Assembly: GCF_024714495.1 (NCBI RefSeq)
Contig: NZ_JAMZMJ010000001.1
Coordinates: 558,001 to 622,000, forward strand
Length of the DNA: 64,000 bases
Origin: Marinoscillum pacificum
GTDB lineage: Bacteria > Bacteroidota > Bacteroidia > Cytophagales > Cyclobacteriaceae
Direction: 5' to 3'
How positions within the stretch are numbered: position 1 is the first letter of the stretch; the number at the start of each line of letters is the position of its first letter. The translations under genes and the position numbers were made by a program. Of the stretch, positions 18,735 through 28,247 are shown one piece after another. The notes under the pieces were generated by a model. It searched no databases, was not told the DNA's origin, and was given only the letters and a program-made list of their open reading frames with translations.

Positions 18735-19256
18735 TTAAAACGTCACCAGCGAGTGAACGTCTTTGCCATCTAGTTTTTTAGCTCCGTCCAAAAACGCTAA
18801 TTCAACAAGGAAAGAATACCCGAGTACCTCTCCTCCTATTTTCTCAATCAGTTCACAAGCCGCTTTGGCCGTACCTCCAGTAGCGAGTAAGTCATCGTGA
18901 ATAAGCACTTTCTGACCTTCAGCAATTGCATCAACATGGATTTCTATTTCTGCGGAACCATATTCCAAATCATAGGAATGCTTAATAGTCTTAAAAGGCA
19001 GTTTACCAGCTTTACGAACCGGGATAAATGGAACTCCAAGCTGCTGTGCGAGCTGTAAACCATAAATAAACCCTCTGGATTCGATGCCTACTACGGCCTC
19101 AACACCTTTATCTTCCCAGTATTCGTAAAACTCCTTACTTACCTCCAGACTCAGTTCTGGATCGGCCAATACCGGTGTAATATCTTTAAACAAAATGCCT
19201 GGCTTTGGGAAGTCAGGCACATCGCGAATAGTCTTTGTTAATTTCTCTGCTATCAT
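18735..19256 (-). CDS. apt: adenine phosphoribosyltransferase
   Basis: Purine salvage enzyme making AMP from adenine and PRPP. The PRPP-binding loop is VLIHDDLLATGGTA, near residues 115-130, and the N-terminal PDFPKPGILFKDITPVL is the diagnostic Apt start. The length of 173 residues is standard. The gene begins 3 bases after the stop of the MacB-like permease gene on the same strand, so it is probably the second gene of that transcript. Its 3' end abuts the hairpin-repeat array; the CGTCACC near the stop is part of the coding sequence and not another repeat. Confidence 0.95.
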   Translation of the reverse strand: MIAEKLTKTIRDVPDFPKPGILFKDITPVLADPELSLEVSKEFYEYWEDKGVEAVVGIESRGFIYGLQLAQQLGVPFIPVRKAGKLPFKTIKHSYDLEYGSAEIEIHVDAIAEGQKVLIHDDLLATGGTAKAACELIEKIGGEVLGYSFLVELAFLDGAKKLDGKDVHSLVTF

Positions 19257-19259
19257 ATG

Positions 19260-20495
19260 TTATTCAAATCTCAGGGATTCTATTGGATCCAACTTAGATG
19301 CCTTATAAGCCGGCAAATATCCGGAAATTAATCCAACTATCATCCCCACAGTTACCCCAAACATAATCCAGACCCATGGAACGATAAATCCTCCATCAGA
19401 AATTGCCATAGACGTGACGTTTCCAATGGCGATTCCTAAAATAATTCCTCCAAGTCCGCCCATTTGAGTAATCACTATGGCTTCAATTAAGAATTGCTGT
19501 CTGATTTTTAATGGTGTAGCACCCAGAGCTTTTCTCACACCAATTTCGCGAGTTCTTTCAGTAACCGAAACCAACATGATGTTCATCAGACCTATAGAAG
19601 CACCAAGAAGCGTAATAAACCCGATGGTGAAACCTCCAATTCTTAAATAACCAGTAATCTCCCCTAGTCGTTCTGCCAGGGATTGGTTCACTCTCACTTC
19701 AAACGAATTCTCTTGCTTCACTGGGTCTCTGCGAATAGCTCTCATTAAACCAGTAGCCGTACCAACAGCCGCATCCATGTTATTCGGGTCATTCACGGCT
19801 ACAGTTGCTTGATAATCCAGTTGTCTTCCTGCAGCCAGCTTTCTACCTGTCACCATAGGCACCAGGCACATTCTATCTACACTACCATTGCCACTAGCTC
19901 CACCTTGAGGCTCTAGAACACCTACAACCATGAACTTCGAACCCATGAACTTAATATTCTTGTTGATTGGGTCCTCACCTTTATCGAACAAAGCATCCTT
20001 GATTTCACGTCCGATGATAACCACCATCGCGCCATTATCAACCTCTGATCTAGAAAAAGAACGTCCTTCCGTGACATCATAGCCATCTACAACCAGGTAA
20101 TCATAGTCTCCACCCTGAACACGAGTGTTAGGGTTCGTTTTCTTAGATCCACGCTTAGCTTCAGCGATTCCTGTCACCCAGGCATTGATGGATACGGTTC
20201 CTCCATCAAATTTCTCTTTGAAAGTCACCAGTTCATCGTAAGTAACTGGTGGATAGGATTTAGTATCCTTTCCATCTCTGCTTCCTCTGAAGTTGTTGAT
20301 ACTATTTACATCAAAGGTATTTGCACCAAGATTTGCGAAACTATCATTGATGGATGTTTGAATACCTTCTATAGCGGTTAGGATTCCTACCAAAGAGGTA
20401 ATACCAATTGCAATGATCGCAGCTGTTAGAAAAGTTCTAAGTTTGTTAGCTTTGATGGAATTGACCCCTTCTTTGATGTTTTCTCTAATATTCAT
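19260..20495 (-). CDS. MacB/FtsX-type ABC transporter permease
   Basis: A 411-residue inner membrane protein. It has an N-terminal helix with KLRTFLTAAIIAIGITS (about 15-38), a periplasmic MacB-like core (about 45-280) and an FtsX domain with three C-terminal helices, including RTREIGVRKALGATPLKIRQ and the closing YLPAYKASKLDPIESLRFE. It would move substrates or act as a mechanotransducer between the inner membrane and the periplasm. No ATPase gene is adjacent, so its MacB-type ATP-binding partner must be encoded elsewhere. It is followed 3 bases later by apt. Confidence 0.88.
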   Translation of the reverse strand: MNIRENIKEGVNSIKANKLRTFLTAAIIAIGITSLVGILTAIEGIQTSINDSFANLGANTFDVNSINNFRGSRDGKDTKSYPPVTYDELVTFKEKFDGGTVSINAWVTGIAEAKRGSKKTNPNTRVQGGDYDYLVVDGYDVTEGRSFSRSEVDNGAMVVIIGREIKDALFDKGEDPINKNIKFMGSKFMVVGVLEPQGGASGNGSVDRMCLVPMVTGRKLAAGRQLDYQATVAVNDPNNMDAAVGTATGLMRAIRRDPVKQENSFEVRVNQSLAERLGEITGYLRIGGFTIGFITLLGASIGLMNIMLVSVTERTREIGVRKALGATPLKIRQQFLIEAIVITQMGGLGGIILGIAIGNVTSMAISDGGFIVPWVWIMFGVTVGMIVGLISGYLPAYKASKLDPIESLRFE

Positions 20496-20579
20496 TAGGT
20501 TGGCTTTGTGGTTAGGTGAAGTTAATGAGAACTATGCGATTGGCTTATGCGTTGGAATAATAAAATTTCGGGATTAATG

Positions 20580-21839
20580 ATGCGAAAACTGTTTTTTATA
20601 CTGGCAATAACATTCATTTCGGTTAAGGCTCATTCGGCTTATCTATTGATTCCTATGGATGAAACTCAAACCAATCATCTTAAAGCATACGGAATTACTT
20701 ACTGGATGTTGACCCAAGAAGTTCCTGCAGACTGGTTATTGAACTATAGAGGTGGCAGTTTCATGGTCAAATACCTTCAAAAAATTGAAAACGAGTGCAT
20801 CATACGCAACATTTCATATGAGGTTATCTCTGACGCTCAGGCAAATAGCATTCTGAATGAAATTTCCAGCCCAGCATCTAACATGGATGTGATGAAACTA
20901 GAAAAATATCCAAAAATTGCTGTGTACTCTCCAAAAAGCAAACAGCCATGGGATGACGCAGTAACACTGGTTCTCACTTATGCCGAAATACCTTATGACG
21001 TCATCTTTGATGATGAGATCATGTACAATGAGTTACCAAAATACGATTGGCTACATTTACACCATGAAGATTTTACCGGTCAGTATGGTAAGTTTTACCG
21101 TACTTACCAGCATTTTCCTTGGTATCAGCAGCAACAACGAGAGTATGAAGAGTCAGCTAAAAAACACGGATTCTCTAAAGTTTCACACCTCAAACTAGCG
21201 GTTACCAAGAAAATCAAAGCTTATGTTGCTAGTGGTGGATTCCTTTTCGCCATGTGTTCTGCTACTGATACTTACGATATTGCACTATCTGCTGAAGGAT
21301 TGGATATTGTAGAATCGATGTACGATGGTGACCCTGCAGACCCTAATGCACAAGGAAAATTAGATTTTAGTGAAACTTTTGCCTTTGAAAACTTTACCCT
21401 GGAGCGCAATCCTTACGAATATGAGTACTCCAATATAGACATGCAATCAAGAGAGCGAGGGTTGCGTCAGGAGAATGACTTCTTCTCGCTGTTTCAGTTC
21501 TCAGCTAAGTGGGACCCTATCCCGACCATGTTGACACAAAATCATGTAACAACTGTCAAAGGCTTTATGGGACAAACAACTGCCTTTAGAAAGTCACTCA
21601 TTAAATCAGACGTACTAATTATGGGAGAAAACAGGTCTGTAGGAGAAGCACGATACATTCATGGGGTACTAGGAAAAGGTTTTTGGACATTCTACGGAGG
21701 TCATGATCCAGAAGACTATCAGCACTTTGTTAATGAACAGCCAACGGATTTGAATTTACACCCGAACTCACCTGGTTACCGCCTAATTCTCAACAACATA
21801 CTTTTCCCAGCAGCTAAGAAGAAAAAGCAGAAAACTTAA
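20580..21839 (+). CDS. exported conserved protein of the 'asparagine synthetase B' misnamed family
   Basis: About 419 residues from the ATG at 20580, which follows an adjacent ATG at 20577 and yields the signal peptide MRKLFFILAITFISVKAHS. The mature protein contains KIAVYSPKSKQPWDDAVTLV and DWLHLHHEDFTGQYGKF and a GGFLFAMCSATDTYDIAL strand, a pattern like a class I glutamine-amidotransferase fold (ThuA/GATase1-like). Homologues in Bacteroidota are often labelled asparagine synthetase B, but no asparagine synthetase domain is seen. I would call it an exported GATase1-like protein of unknown role. It is divergent from the MacB-like permease. Confidence 0.6.
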   Translation: MRKLFFILAITFISVKAHSAYLLIPMDETQTNHLKAYGITYWMLTQEVPADWLLNYRGGSFMVKYLQKIENECIIRNISYEVISDAQANSILNEISSPASNMDVMKLEKYPKIAVYSPKSKQPWDDAVTLVLTYAEIPYDVIFDDEIMYNELPKYDWLHLHHEDFTGQYGKFYRTYQHFPWYQQQQREYEESAKKHGFSKVSHLKLAVTKKIKAYVASGGFLFAMCSATDTYDIALSAEGLDIVESMYDGDPADPNAQGKLDFSETFAFENFTLERNPYEYEYSNIDMQSRERGLRQENDFFSLFQFSAKWDPIPTMLTQNHVTTVKGFMGQTTAFRKSLIKSDVLIMGENRSVGEARYIHGVLGKGFWTFYGGHDPEDYQHFVNEQPTDLNLHPNSPGYRLILNNILFPAAKKKKQKT

Positions 21840-21912
21840 ATGTTCTAGGTTCTAAGTTTGATGTTCTGAGTATTTAAAATCATAAAACTCAGAACTTGAA
21901 ACTATTAACCCA

Positions 21913-22512
21913 TCAGTGCATCCTATCTCCTCGAACTTCGAGATTCTTGATAATCTCTGCTTCTGCTTCCAGGAACTCTTTCCAGCGATTGATTACATAT
22001 TCTTCTCCGGAATAAGACTTGGCTAAGTCAAGGAAATTGTGATAATGACCCGCTTCTGAAACCATCAGTTCATAATAGAACATAGACAATTCTTCATCCT
22101 CAATGTTCTTCCAAAGTATTTTAAAACGCTCGCAGCTCCTTGCTTCTATCAATGCATTCATCAGCAGCTTTTCGGTCAATTGCTGATCTCTACTTCCACC
22201 CTTTTTAAGAATACCATTCAGCGCACTGACATATTCGTCTTTGCGTTGCTTGCCCAGTGCATACCCGCGTTTATTGAGTTGCTCTATCACACGCTCAAAA
22301 TGCGCCCATTCCTCAGCCACAACAGGCGTCAACATGTCAACCAATTCCCTTCGCTCCGGATATGAAACAATGAGCGATATACAGGAAGAAGCCGCTTTTT
22401 GCTCGCAGTAAGCATGATCGACCAAGATGTCCTCAATGTTCATTTCTGCAATATTGATCCAACGTGGATCTGTAGGAAGATTTAAACCTAAAGTCGTTTT
22501 ATTCTGCTCCAT
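21913..22512 (-). CDS. miaE: tRNA-(ms2io6A)-hydroxylase
   Basis: A 199-residue di-iron hydroxylase that modifies the isopentenyl group on A37 of tRNAs. The helical bundle carries the ligands in AYCEQKAASS, EEWAHFERVI, EARSCERFKIL and VSEAGHYHNFLD, which match the E-x2-H and related motifs of MiaE. It starts two bases after the stop of the putative porin gene and is the last gene of the lpxK-porin-miaE run. A stretch rich in TTCTAAGTTC-like degenerate repeats lies between it and the previous convergent gene. Confidence 0.88.
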   Translation of the reverse strand: MEQNKTTLGLNLPTDPRWINIAEMNIEDILVDHAYCEQKAASSCISLIVSYPERRELVDMLTPVVAEEWAHFERVIEQLNKRGYALGKQRKDEYVSALNGILKKGGSRDQQLTEKLLMNALIEARSCERFKILWKNIEDEELSMFYYELMVSEAGHYHNFLDLAKSYSGEEYVINRWKEFLEAEAEIIKNLEVRGDRMH

Positions 22513-22514
22513 TA

Positions 22515-24392
22515 TTAATCATAAAATAACCAACGCGCACCAAAATCGATGGTCTGACGAATGCCTGGATAGTATGGTGAAATAAAATATCCACTATTAG
22601 CCTGCTGATTGATATTAGTCACCTTAACAAATGCAGACAAATTGTTGACCTGCATATTGATAAAGAAGTCCAAGGTGTAGAATTCATCTATTGGGAATTC
22701 GTCCTGCAAATAGAATTGCTGAATCTCTGGTGCATAGGCCATTCCATAATACCTGGTTTTAGCATGGATATCAAAACCAACCTGTACTCCCATGGTATTT
22801 TTAAACCACAACCCTTTCCAGTAAAGCTTACCATTGTAGAAGATCTCAGGCACTCTCATATATGCAGCTCCATCTCCACCAAGTGTTGTATAATAGACCT
22901 GGTTTTCAAACATGAAAGCCTCATTGAATTCTTTATTGGTGGTTAATCTAAGGTTAAAATCTCCCCCTAAAGATGTCAGCACGGCGATTTCTGAACTTTG
23001 TCTAGCTTCCTGATTCTGATCAAAATAAGTAAACTGATCTACTGTAAGGATGCGTCCTTGAGGTCTGATTTTCAAGAAACCTAGATTCAACTGAACCCCA
23101 CCCTTTATTTCATTACTAAAAGAAGAGTTAAAGCTATTGTACCATTCATGATGGTTGCCGTAGTAAGTTTCAGAAATGAACGAAGGCTTGGAGCGCACTG
23201 ACTTATAAGATCCAAAAATAAGATCCGAATTCAAATTGGCATTTAATAAGTATTCGCCACTCTGTAAGAATTCTGCCTGACCCTCCACATTAAACTTATC
23301 CCTCCAATCAAAGCGTGTATATCCTCCAAGATACATTTCACCAAAATGGCTTGTTGGATCCAGATATAAATAGGTAAAATCAATATCTCTCCGCTTCAAG
23401 TAAATTCTGTAAAAAAGATTCGCTAAATCACCATTGATACCTACTTCATTTTTTATTTCAGTCCAGTTGCTGCGCTCATAGGTACTGTCTGGTGCGATGA
23501 GAAACTGGTTATAAAAGTCTCCATAATTATTGTAAGTGGTAGAAGTAGCTGTAGACTGTGTTCCAAAATCCTGATAGATATCCTTTTGACTAATAAAATC
23601 AGCTTGATGATAGAATTGCAACTGTTTTTGCCACGCATACTGATGATATAAATGAACATTGGTGCGCTTATCATTCGTTACCGCATCACTCAACTGTTTC
23701 GTGGCATCGTCATATTGGAAAAACTCATCCTGAGTAGCTGTCTCTATATCGTCAATGTAAATACCTCCAGTTTCCTCGACATTAAAGCCCATATTGGTCA
23801 CGCTCAACATCGCTGAATATGGTTTTTCGGGATGCTGATAATAGGTATAAACATCTAGCACGGTACCGATAACATTTCGATCCTGCTGACCACTCTTCCC
23901 TATTTGCTTGTCAGAGGTAATTCTATAGATGTCAAATCCAAAGTTCCAATTGGCATTGACATTTCTACTGAACTTAAAGTCAACCACTGATCTTCCATTT
24001 CCTGCAAACGTGACAAACAGATCCATATAGGGAGACTTGGTATCGAAATACTGAATCTTGTCCGGCGTAACCATGTAGCTATCATAAGCTGACAACCCAC
24101 TGGTTCTTCCAATCACACCCGTAACAGGATAAAACAATGGATACATGGCCGTTCCATTATTTCCAAGATTCTGGTACATTTTACCATTTCTATCGAGATG
24201 AGAATATTTTTCCAGATTGTAAAGCGTGGTATCCGGGTGCCGTTCCTTCTCTACATTATTCTTGATATCCGCCTCTAGAATAATTCGAGTAGTATTGGCA
24301 TTGTATACTAATTCCGTGGAATCGTCAGTGATCTGTGCACTGAGGTTCCAAGCCATTAGTAGTAATAGAAAATGAAGAGAAATTCTTTTCAC
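22515..24392 (-). CDS. putative outer-membrane porin
   Basis: A 625-residue outer-membrane protein with a signal peptide (MKRISLHFLLLLMAWNLSAQ) and repeated amphipathic strands through to the C-terminus, which ends in the aromatic pattern TIDFGARWLFYD. The N-terminal part (NLEKYSHLDRNGKMYQNLGN) and overall length match the putative-porin family of Bacteroidota (PF14121-type, from memory). Its substrate is unknown. It lies 24 bases after lpxK and two before miaE, so the three are probably one operon. Confidence 0.8.
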   Translation of the reverse strand: MKRISLHFLLLLMAWNLSAQITDDSTELVYNANTTRIILEADIKNNVEKERHPDTTLYNLEKYSHLDRNGKMYQNLGNNGTAMYPLFYPVTGVIGRTSGLSAYDSYMVTPDKIQYFDTKSPYMDLFVTFAGNGRSVVDFKFSRNVNANWNFGFDIYRITSDKQIGKSGQQDRNVIGTVLDVYTYYQHPEKPYSAMLSVTNMGFNVEETGGIYIDDIETATQDEFFQYDDATKQLSDAVTNDKRTNVHLYHQYAWQKQLQFYHQADFISQKDIYQDFGTQSTATSTTYNNYGDFYNQFLIAPDSTYERSNWTEIKNEVGINGDLANLFYRIYLKRRDIDFTYLYLDPTSHFGEMYLGGYTRFDWRDKFNVEGQAEFLQSGEYLLNANLNSDLIFGSYKSVRSKPSFISETYYGNHHEWYNSFNSSFSNEIKGGVQLNLGFLKIRPQGRILTVDQFTYFDQNQEARQSSEIAVLTSLGGDFNLRLTTNKEFNEAFMFENQVYYTTLGGDGAAYMRVPEIFYNGKLYWKGLWFKNTMGVQVGFDIHAKTRYYGMAYAPEIQQFYLQDEFPIDEFYTLDFFINMQVNNLSAFVKVTNINQQANSGYFISPYYPGIRQTIDFGARWLFYD

Positions 24393-24416
24393 GCGGCAAA
24401 AGTATAATTCTTTCCC

Positions 24417-25454
24417 CTACTGAACATAGTTTTTCAGCATAGAGTCTAACTGTGATAGAAATAACGCCTCTTCTCGCAAAAATTTTACACGAATCGGTAA
24501 ATAATAACAAGAGTATTCCGCTAGCTGGTCAAATTCCTTCAATTTGACCATGTCCTTTTCTGTAACCAGCAAACTGACATCATCACCTAGCTCCTGACTT
24601 ATATCCTTAATATCCTGCGGTTTATATCGATAGTGATCTCTGTAACTATGCGTTAAAAGCACATTGAAATCATGTCGAACGCGCTTCTCAAACGGTGCTG
24701 AGTCCGCCATTCCAGAAATAGCGATCACGCGATTATGAAGAGGAAGCTCATTCTCAAAAATGGGTTGCGGCTTCAAATATTCCACGGAAGTGAAAAAAAC
24801 ATAAGCATTCGTATATTGACGAATTCGTTCTCGGATTTTAACCTGATCTGACTCGCTTAAATGTTCAGGACACTTGGTCATGATAACAAAATCAGCTCGA
24901 GAAATCCCCGTTCGATGCTCTCTCAACCTTCCGGAAGGCAATATGTAATCCTCATAGAATGGATTTTCATAAGTAGTCAATACAATCGCAACGGATGGAA
25001 TCACACGTCGGTGTTGGAATCCATCATCCATCAATACCACTTCTTGCTCAGCGAATCCTACCAATTGTGGTACGGCCAACTCACGATCTATTGAAACCGC
25101 CACATTGATCAGCTCACCATATCGCCTCCAATACATATAAGGCTCATCTCCAATGGTATCTGCAGTATCGTGATCCCTAGCGACTCTGAAACCATGTGTA
25201 CTCCGACCATAGCCTCGACTGAGGGTGCTTACCTTATAATCCTGGTTCAGATAATACCGAATCAAATAATCGATCATTGGAGATTTACCCGTTCCTCCTA
25301 TAGAGAGGTTTCCAACACCAATTACATTTGCATCAAATTGAGTAGAACGACTAATGCCCTTATCGTAAAACCAATTGCGTAGTTTTACAACAGCTGCATA
25401 CAGCAGGGTGATTGGAAAAAGTAATATTCGCCACAGCAACATTAGAGACATCAT
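24417..25454 (-). CDS. lpxK: tetraacyldisaccharide 4'-kinase
   Basis: Adds the 4'-phosphate to lipid A precursor at the inner membrane. The P-loop is VIGVGNLSIGGTGKSPMIDY near residue 50, followed by LSRGYGRSTHGF and the DDGFQHRRV active-site motif, all typical of LpxK. A hydrophobic N-terminal helix (MLLWRILLFPITLLYAAVV) anchors it. Start choice is uncertain: ATGs at 25472, 25454, 25451 and 25442 are all possible. 25454 is used here because the AT-rich stretch before it resembles a translation start region; 25442 would avoid overlap with the divergent NIF3 gene. Confidence 0.9.
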   Translation of the reverse strand: MMSLMLLWRILLFPITLLYAAVVKLRNWFYDKGISRSTQFDANVIGVGNLSIGGTGKSPMIDYLIRYYLNQDYKVSTLSRGYGRSTHGFRVARDHDTADTIGDEPYMYWRRYGELINVAVSIDRELAVPQLVGFAEQEVVLMDDGFQHRRVIPSVAIVLTTYENPFYEDYILPSGRLREHRTGISRADFVIMTKCPEHLSESDQVKIRERIRQYTNAYVFFTSVEYLKPQPIFENELPLHNRVIAISGMADSAPFEKRVRHDFNVLLTHSYRDHYRYKPQDIKDISQELGDDVSLLVTEKDMVKLKEFDQLAEYSCYYLPIRVKFLREEALFLSQLDSMLKNYVQ

Positions 25455-26547
25455 GCAAATTAAAAATATCATTCAGTTTTTAGAGCAATTTGCCCCACTT
25501 CCCTACCAGGAATCCTATGATAACTCAGGGTTACTTGTTGGGGATCGCTCCGCAGAGCTGACATCAGCATTGCTTACTCTGGATGTAACAGAAGCAGTCA
25601 TTGATGAGGCAATTACCAATAACTGCAACCTGATAATAGCCCATCATCCCCTGATTTTCAAAGGATTAAAAAGCATTACCGGAAAGCATTGGGTGGAACG
25701 ATGCGTGATTAAAGCCATCAAAAACGACATTGCTATTTACGCCATTCACACCAACCTGGACCATGTGCATTTGGGCGTGAACAAGATGATCTGTGACAAA
25801 ATTGGGCTAACCAACTTAAAGACATTGAGTCCAAAATCAGAAGTGCTAACAAAACTAACCACTTTCATACCTACAACTGATACTCAAACAGTACTGGACG
25901 CATTGTATGCAGCTGGCGCTGGAGAGGTTGGCAATTACGATCACTGTAGTTTTCAAGTAACTGGAACGGGCACATTCAGACCAGGTGAAGACTCCAATCC
26001 ACACATTGGGACTGCCAATAAGGACGAACAAGTCTCTGAAAACAGAGTGGAAGTCATTTTCCCAACTTTTCTTTCTGGGAAAATTCTAAATGCTTTGAAT
26101 CAAGCACATCCTTATGAAGAAGTAGCTTACTACCTTACTCCATTGAGTAATAAAAATCAGGAAGTCGGAAGTGGTATGGTTGGTCAACTTTCAGAGCCTG
26201 TGGAGACCAAGGCATTCTTGAAGTCCTTAAAAGAAACCTTTAAGGCTCAAGGCATTAGATATACCCACATTCATAAAAATATGATTCAAAAAGTTGCTGT
26301 TTGTGGTGGTGCTGGAAGTTTCCTATTGAATAGAGCAATCTCTTCGAAAGCAGACATTTTCATCACTGGAGACTTCAAGTATCATGACTTTTTTGAAGCC
26401 GACAACCAAATCATTGTGGCAGATATTGGGCACTTCGAAAGTGAACAATACACAAAGGATTTACTTTATGATATATTAAGCGAAAAATTCACTAATATTG
26501 CACTCCGTTTATCGGAGGTACAGACTAATCCAATCAATTATTTGTAA
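25453..26547 (+). CDS. NIF3-like protein (GTP cyclohydrolase 1 type 2 / YbgI family)
   Basis: About 364 residues from the ATG at 25453, which gives the family's normal start MQIKNIIQFLEQFAPLP. An upstream in-frame ATG at 25375 lies inside lpxK and is rejected. Metal-binding motifs are LIIAHHPLIFKG (HH) and YAIHTNLDHVHLG in the N-terminal half, plus VADIGHFESEQYTKD near the C-terminus. An inserted PII-like domain (about residues 130-230) with FRPGEDSNPHIG is common in longer NIF3 proteins. The family binds metals and has unclear catalysis. It is followed after 6 bases by the zinc-ribbon protein, a pairing seen in many genomes. Confidence 0.88.
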   Translation: MQIKNIIQFLEQFAPLPYQESYDNSGLLVGDRSAELTSALLTLDVTEAVIDEAITNNCNLIIAHHPLIFKGLKSITGKHWVERCVIKAIKNDIAIYAIHTNLDHVHLGVNKMICDKIGLTNLKTLSPKSEVLTKLTTFIPTTDTQTVLDALYAAGAGEVGNYDHCSFQVTGTGTFRPGEDSNPHIGTANKDEQVSENRVEVIFPTFLSGKILNALNQAHPYEEVAYYLTPLSNKNQEVGSGMVGQLSEPVETKAFLKSLKETFKAQGIRYTHIHKNMIQKVAVCGGAGSFLLNRAISSKADIFITGDFKYHDFFEADNQIIVADIGHFESEQYTKDLLYDILSEKFTNIALRLSEVQTNPINYL

Positions 26548-26553
26548 TACTGC

Positions 26554-27327
26554 ATGGAAAATACCGTAGCAAAAAAGCTCGACAGCCTCGTAAAGTTACA
26601 ATCCATCGATTCAGAACGTGACGAACTGATTAAAGTGAGAGGTGCCTTACCTGATGAGGTAATGGATCTTGAAGATGAAATCGCTGGATACCAAACGAGG
26701 GTTGAAAAACAAAATCAGGAGCTTGCTGATTTGGAGGACAACATCAATAGCAATAAAGCCGCAATTAAGGACGCTGAGAAGCTCATCAAGAAATATGAGG
26801 AGCAGCAGATGAACGTTCGAAACAATCGTGAGTATGATGCAATCACTAAAGAAGTAGAATTGCAACAACTTGAGATTCAAATCCTTGAGAAAAGAATCAA
26901 AGAATCTTACGCTAAGATTGACGCTAAAAAAGAAGAAATAGATCAAACTAAAAACACTCTTTCTGAAAGAGAAAAAGATCTAGACTCTAAAAAAGGAGAA
27001 CTTGAGACAATTACTAAAGAGTCTGAGTCTGACGAAGAGAAACTTCTTAAAGAGCGTGAAAAAGCTGCTAAGAATGTAGAGGAAAGATTGTTCAAGTCTT
27101 ACGAGAAAGTAAGAAAGAACATGAGAAACGGACTTGCTGTAGTTCCTGTTAAAAGAGGAGCATGTGGTGGATGTTTCAACGTAGTACCTCCACAGCAACA
27201 AGCTGAGATTAGAGAGAAGAAGAAAATTATTGTTTGTGAACATTGCGGTAGAATCCTTGCCGACGTAGAAGACGAAATCGTTGAGGAAGTAAAACCAAAA
27301 AGACGAACAAAAAGAACTACAAAATAA
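26554..27327 (+). CDS. coiled-coil C4 zinc-ribbon protein (DUF164/CdsZ-type)
   Basis: A 257-residue protein with a long helical hairpin (about residues 10-180, heptad-like, highly charged). A C-terminal zinc ribbon follows in which GACGGCFNVVPPQ and VCEHCGRILAD supply four cysteines. The basic tail PKRRTKRTTK may contact nucleic acid. This is the family often annotated as a C4-type zinc ribbon protein and placed beside NIF3, exactly as here (6-base gap). Its cellular role is not firmly settled. A strong terminator lies 6 bases after the stop. Confidence 0.85.
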   Translation: MENTVAKKLDSLVKLQSIDSERDELIKVRGALPDEVMDLEDEIAGYQTRVEKQNQELADLEDNINSNKAAIKDAEKLIKKYEEQQMNVRNNREYDAITKEVELQQLEIQILEKRIKESYAKIDAKKEEIDQTKNTLSEREKDLDSKKGELETITKESESDEEKLLKEREKAAKNVEERLFKSYEKVRKNMRNGLAVVPVKRGACGGCFNVVPPQQQAEIREKKKIIVCEHCGRILADVEDEIVEEVKPKRRTKRTTK

Positions 27328-27333
27328 ATACAC

Positions 27334-27365
27334 AAACCCTGACCTAATCGTCAGGGTTTTTTGTT
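27334..27365 (+). terminator. rho-independent terminator after the zinc-ribbon gene
   Basis: A 10-bp perfect stem, AAACCCTGAC (27334-27343) with GTCAGGGTTT (27350-27359), has a 6-base loop and is followed by TTTTTG. The same stem sequence recurs at other terminators in the window. Confidence 0.9.
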
Positions 27366-27374
27366 TGACTTGAG

Positions 27375-28247
27375 ATGAGCAACAACACAGCCCTTGGTGC
27401 TTCCATTTTTGGATTGGTAGGCAACATCGCCCTGGCTATACTTAAAGGGCTCGCTGGATTCTTTGGAAACTCTCATGCGCTTATAGCCGATGCTATAGAA
27501 TCCACATCTGACGTCTTCTCTTCCATCATCGTTTTACTAGGTCTTCGATACGCACAAAAGCCGCCAGACGAAAACCATCCTTATGGACATGGCAGAATAG
27601 AACCACTAATCACTTTCGTAGTTGTTGGTTTTCTAATCGTATCAGCAACCTTAATTGCTTACCAGAGCATTCTCAACATTCAAACTCCTCACGAGCTACC
27701 AGAAACATGGACGCTTTATATTCTAGCTGCAATCATTGTTTGGAAAGAAGCTTCTTATCAGATCGTCAAGTCAAAAGCGAAGAAGGTCAAAAGCACGACC
27801 TTAGAAGCAGATGCCTGGCATCACCGTAGTGACGCCATCACTTCTGTAGCGGCATTTATTGGGATCTCGATAGCAGTGTTTATGGGCGATGGATACGCTG
27901 CCGCTGATGATTGGGCAGCATTGTTTGCTGCGTTCTTTATCCTGTACAATTGCTATGTCATTTTAAGACCCGCTCTTGGAGAAATCATGGACGAGCACGT
28001 ACATGATCATTTGGTAGAACAGATCCGAACTATTGCAGACACTGTAGAAGGAATAGAAGGCACTGAGAAATGTTTCATTAGAAAATCTGGAATGACTTAT
28101 CACATTGACTTACACGCTTTTGTAGATGGTCACAAATCCGTAAGAGAAGGACATGATCTTGCTCACAAACTGCAAGACACCATCCGGGAACAATTTCCAG
28201 AGGCTGGACAGGTTTTGATTCACATCGAACCAGCCCCTTCTACTTAA
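27375..28247 (+). CDS. cation diffusion facilitator family transporter
   Basis: A 290-residue inner-membrane metal exporter. Six hydrophobic segments are visible. Metal-site residues lie in ALIADAIESTSDVFSSI (helix 2, D-x3-S-x2-D type) and ADAWHHRSDAITSVA (helix 5, H/D), with HPYGHGRIEPL in the cytoplasmic loop. The C-terminal ferredoxin-like domain (about residues 205-288) contains YHIDLHAFVDGHKSVREGH. The specificity (zinc, manganese or iron) cannot be read. Its stop overlaps the stop of the convergent acyltransferase. Confidence 0.9.
   Translation: MSNNTALGASIFGLVGNIALAILKGLAGFFGNSHALIADAIESTSDVFSSIIVLLGLRYAQKPPDENHPYGHGRIEPLITFVVVGFLIVSATLIAYQSILNIQTPHELPETWTLYILAAIIVWKEASYQIVKSKAKKVKSTTLEADAWHHRSDAITSVAAFIGISIAVFMGDGYAAADDWAALFAAFFILYNCYVILRPALGEIMDEHVHDHLVEQIRTIADTVEGIEGTEKCFIRKSGMTYHIDLHAFVDGHKSVREGHDLAHKLQDTIREQFPEAGQVLIHIEPAPST

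Noticed and set aside
18735-18760. Another type A repeat at the apt 3' end
   Set aside because: CGTCACC there is the reverse complement of the apt codons for its last residues (LVTF) and has no matching stem partner.
21840-21912. Degenerate TTCTAAGTTC-like words between the exported gene and miaE
   Set aside because: They are too short and degenerate to define an element, though the AACTCAGAAC and TTCTGAGT words hint at one.
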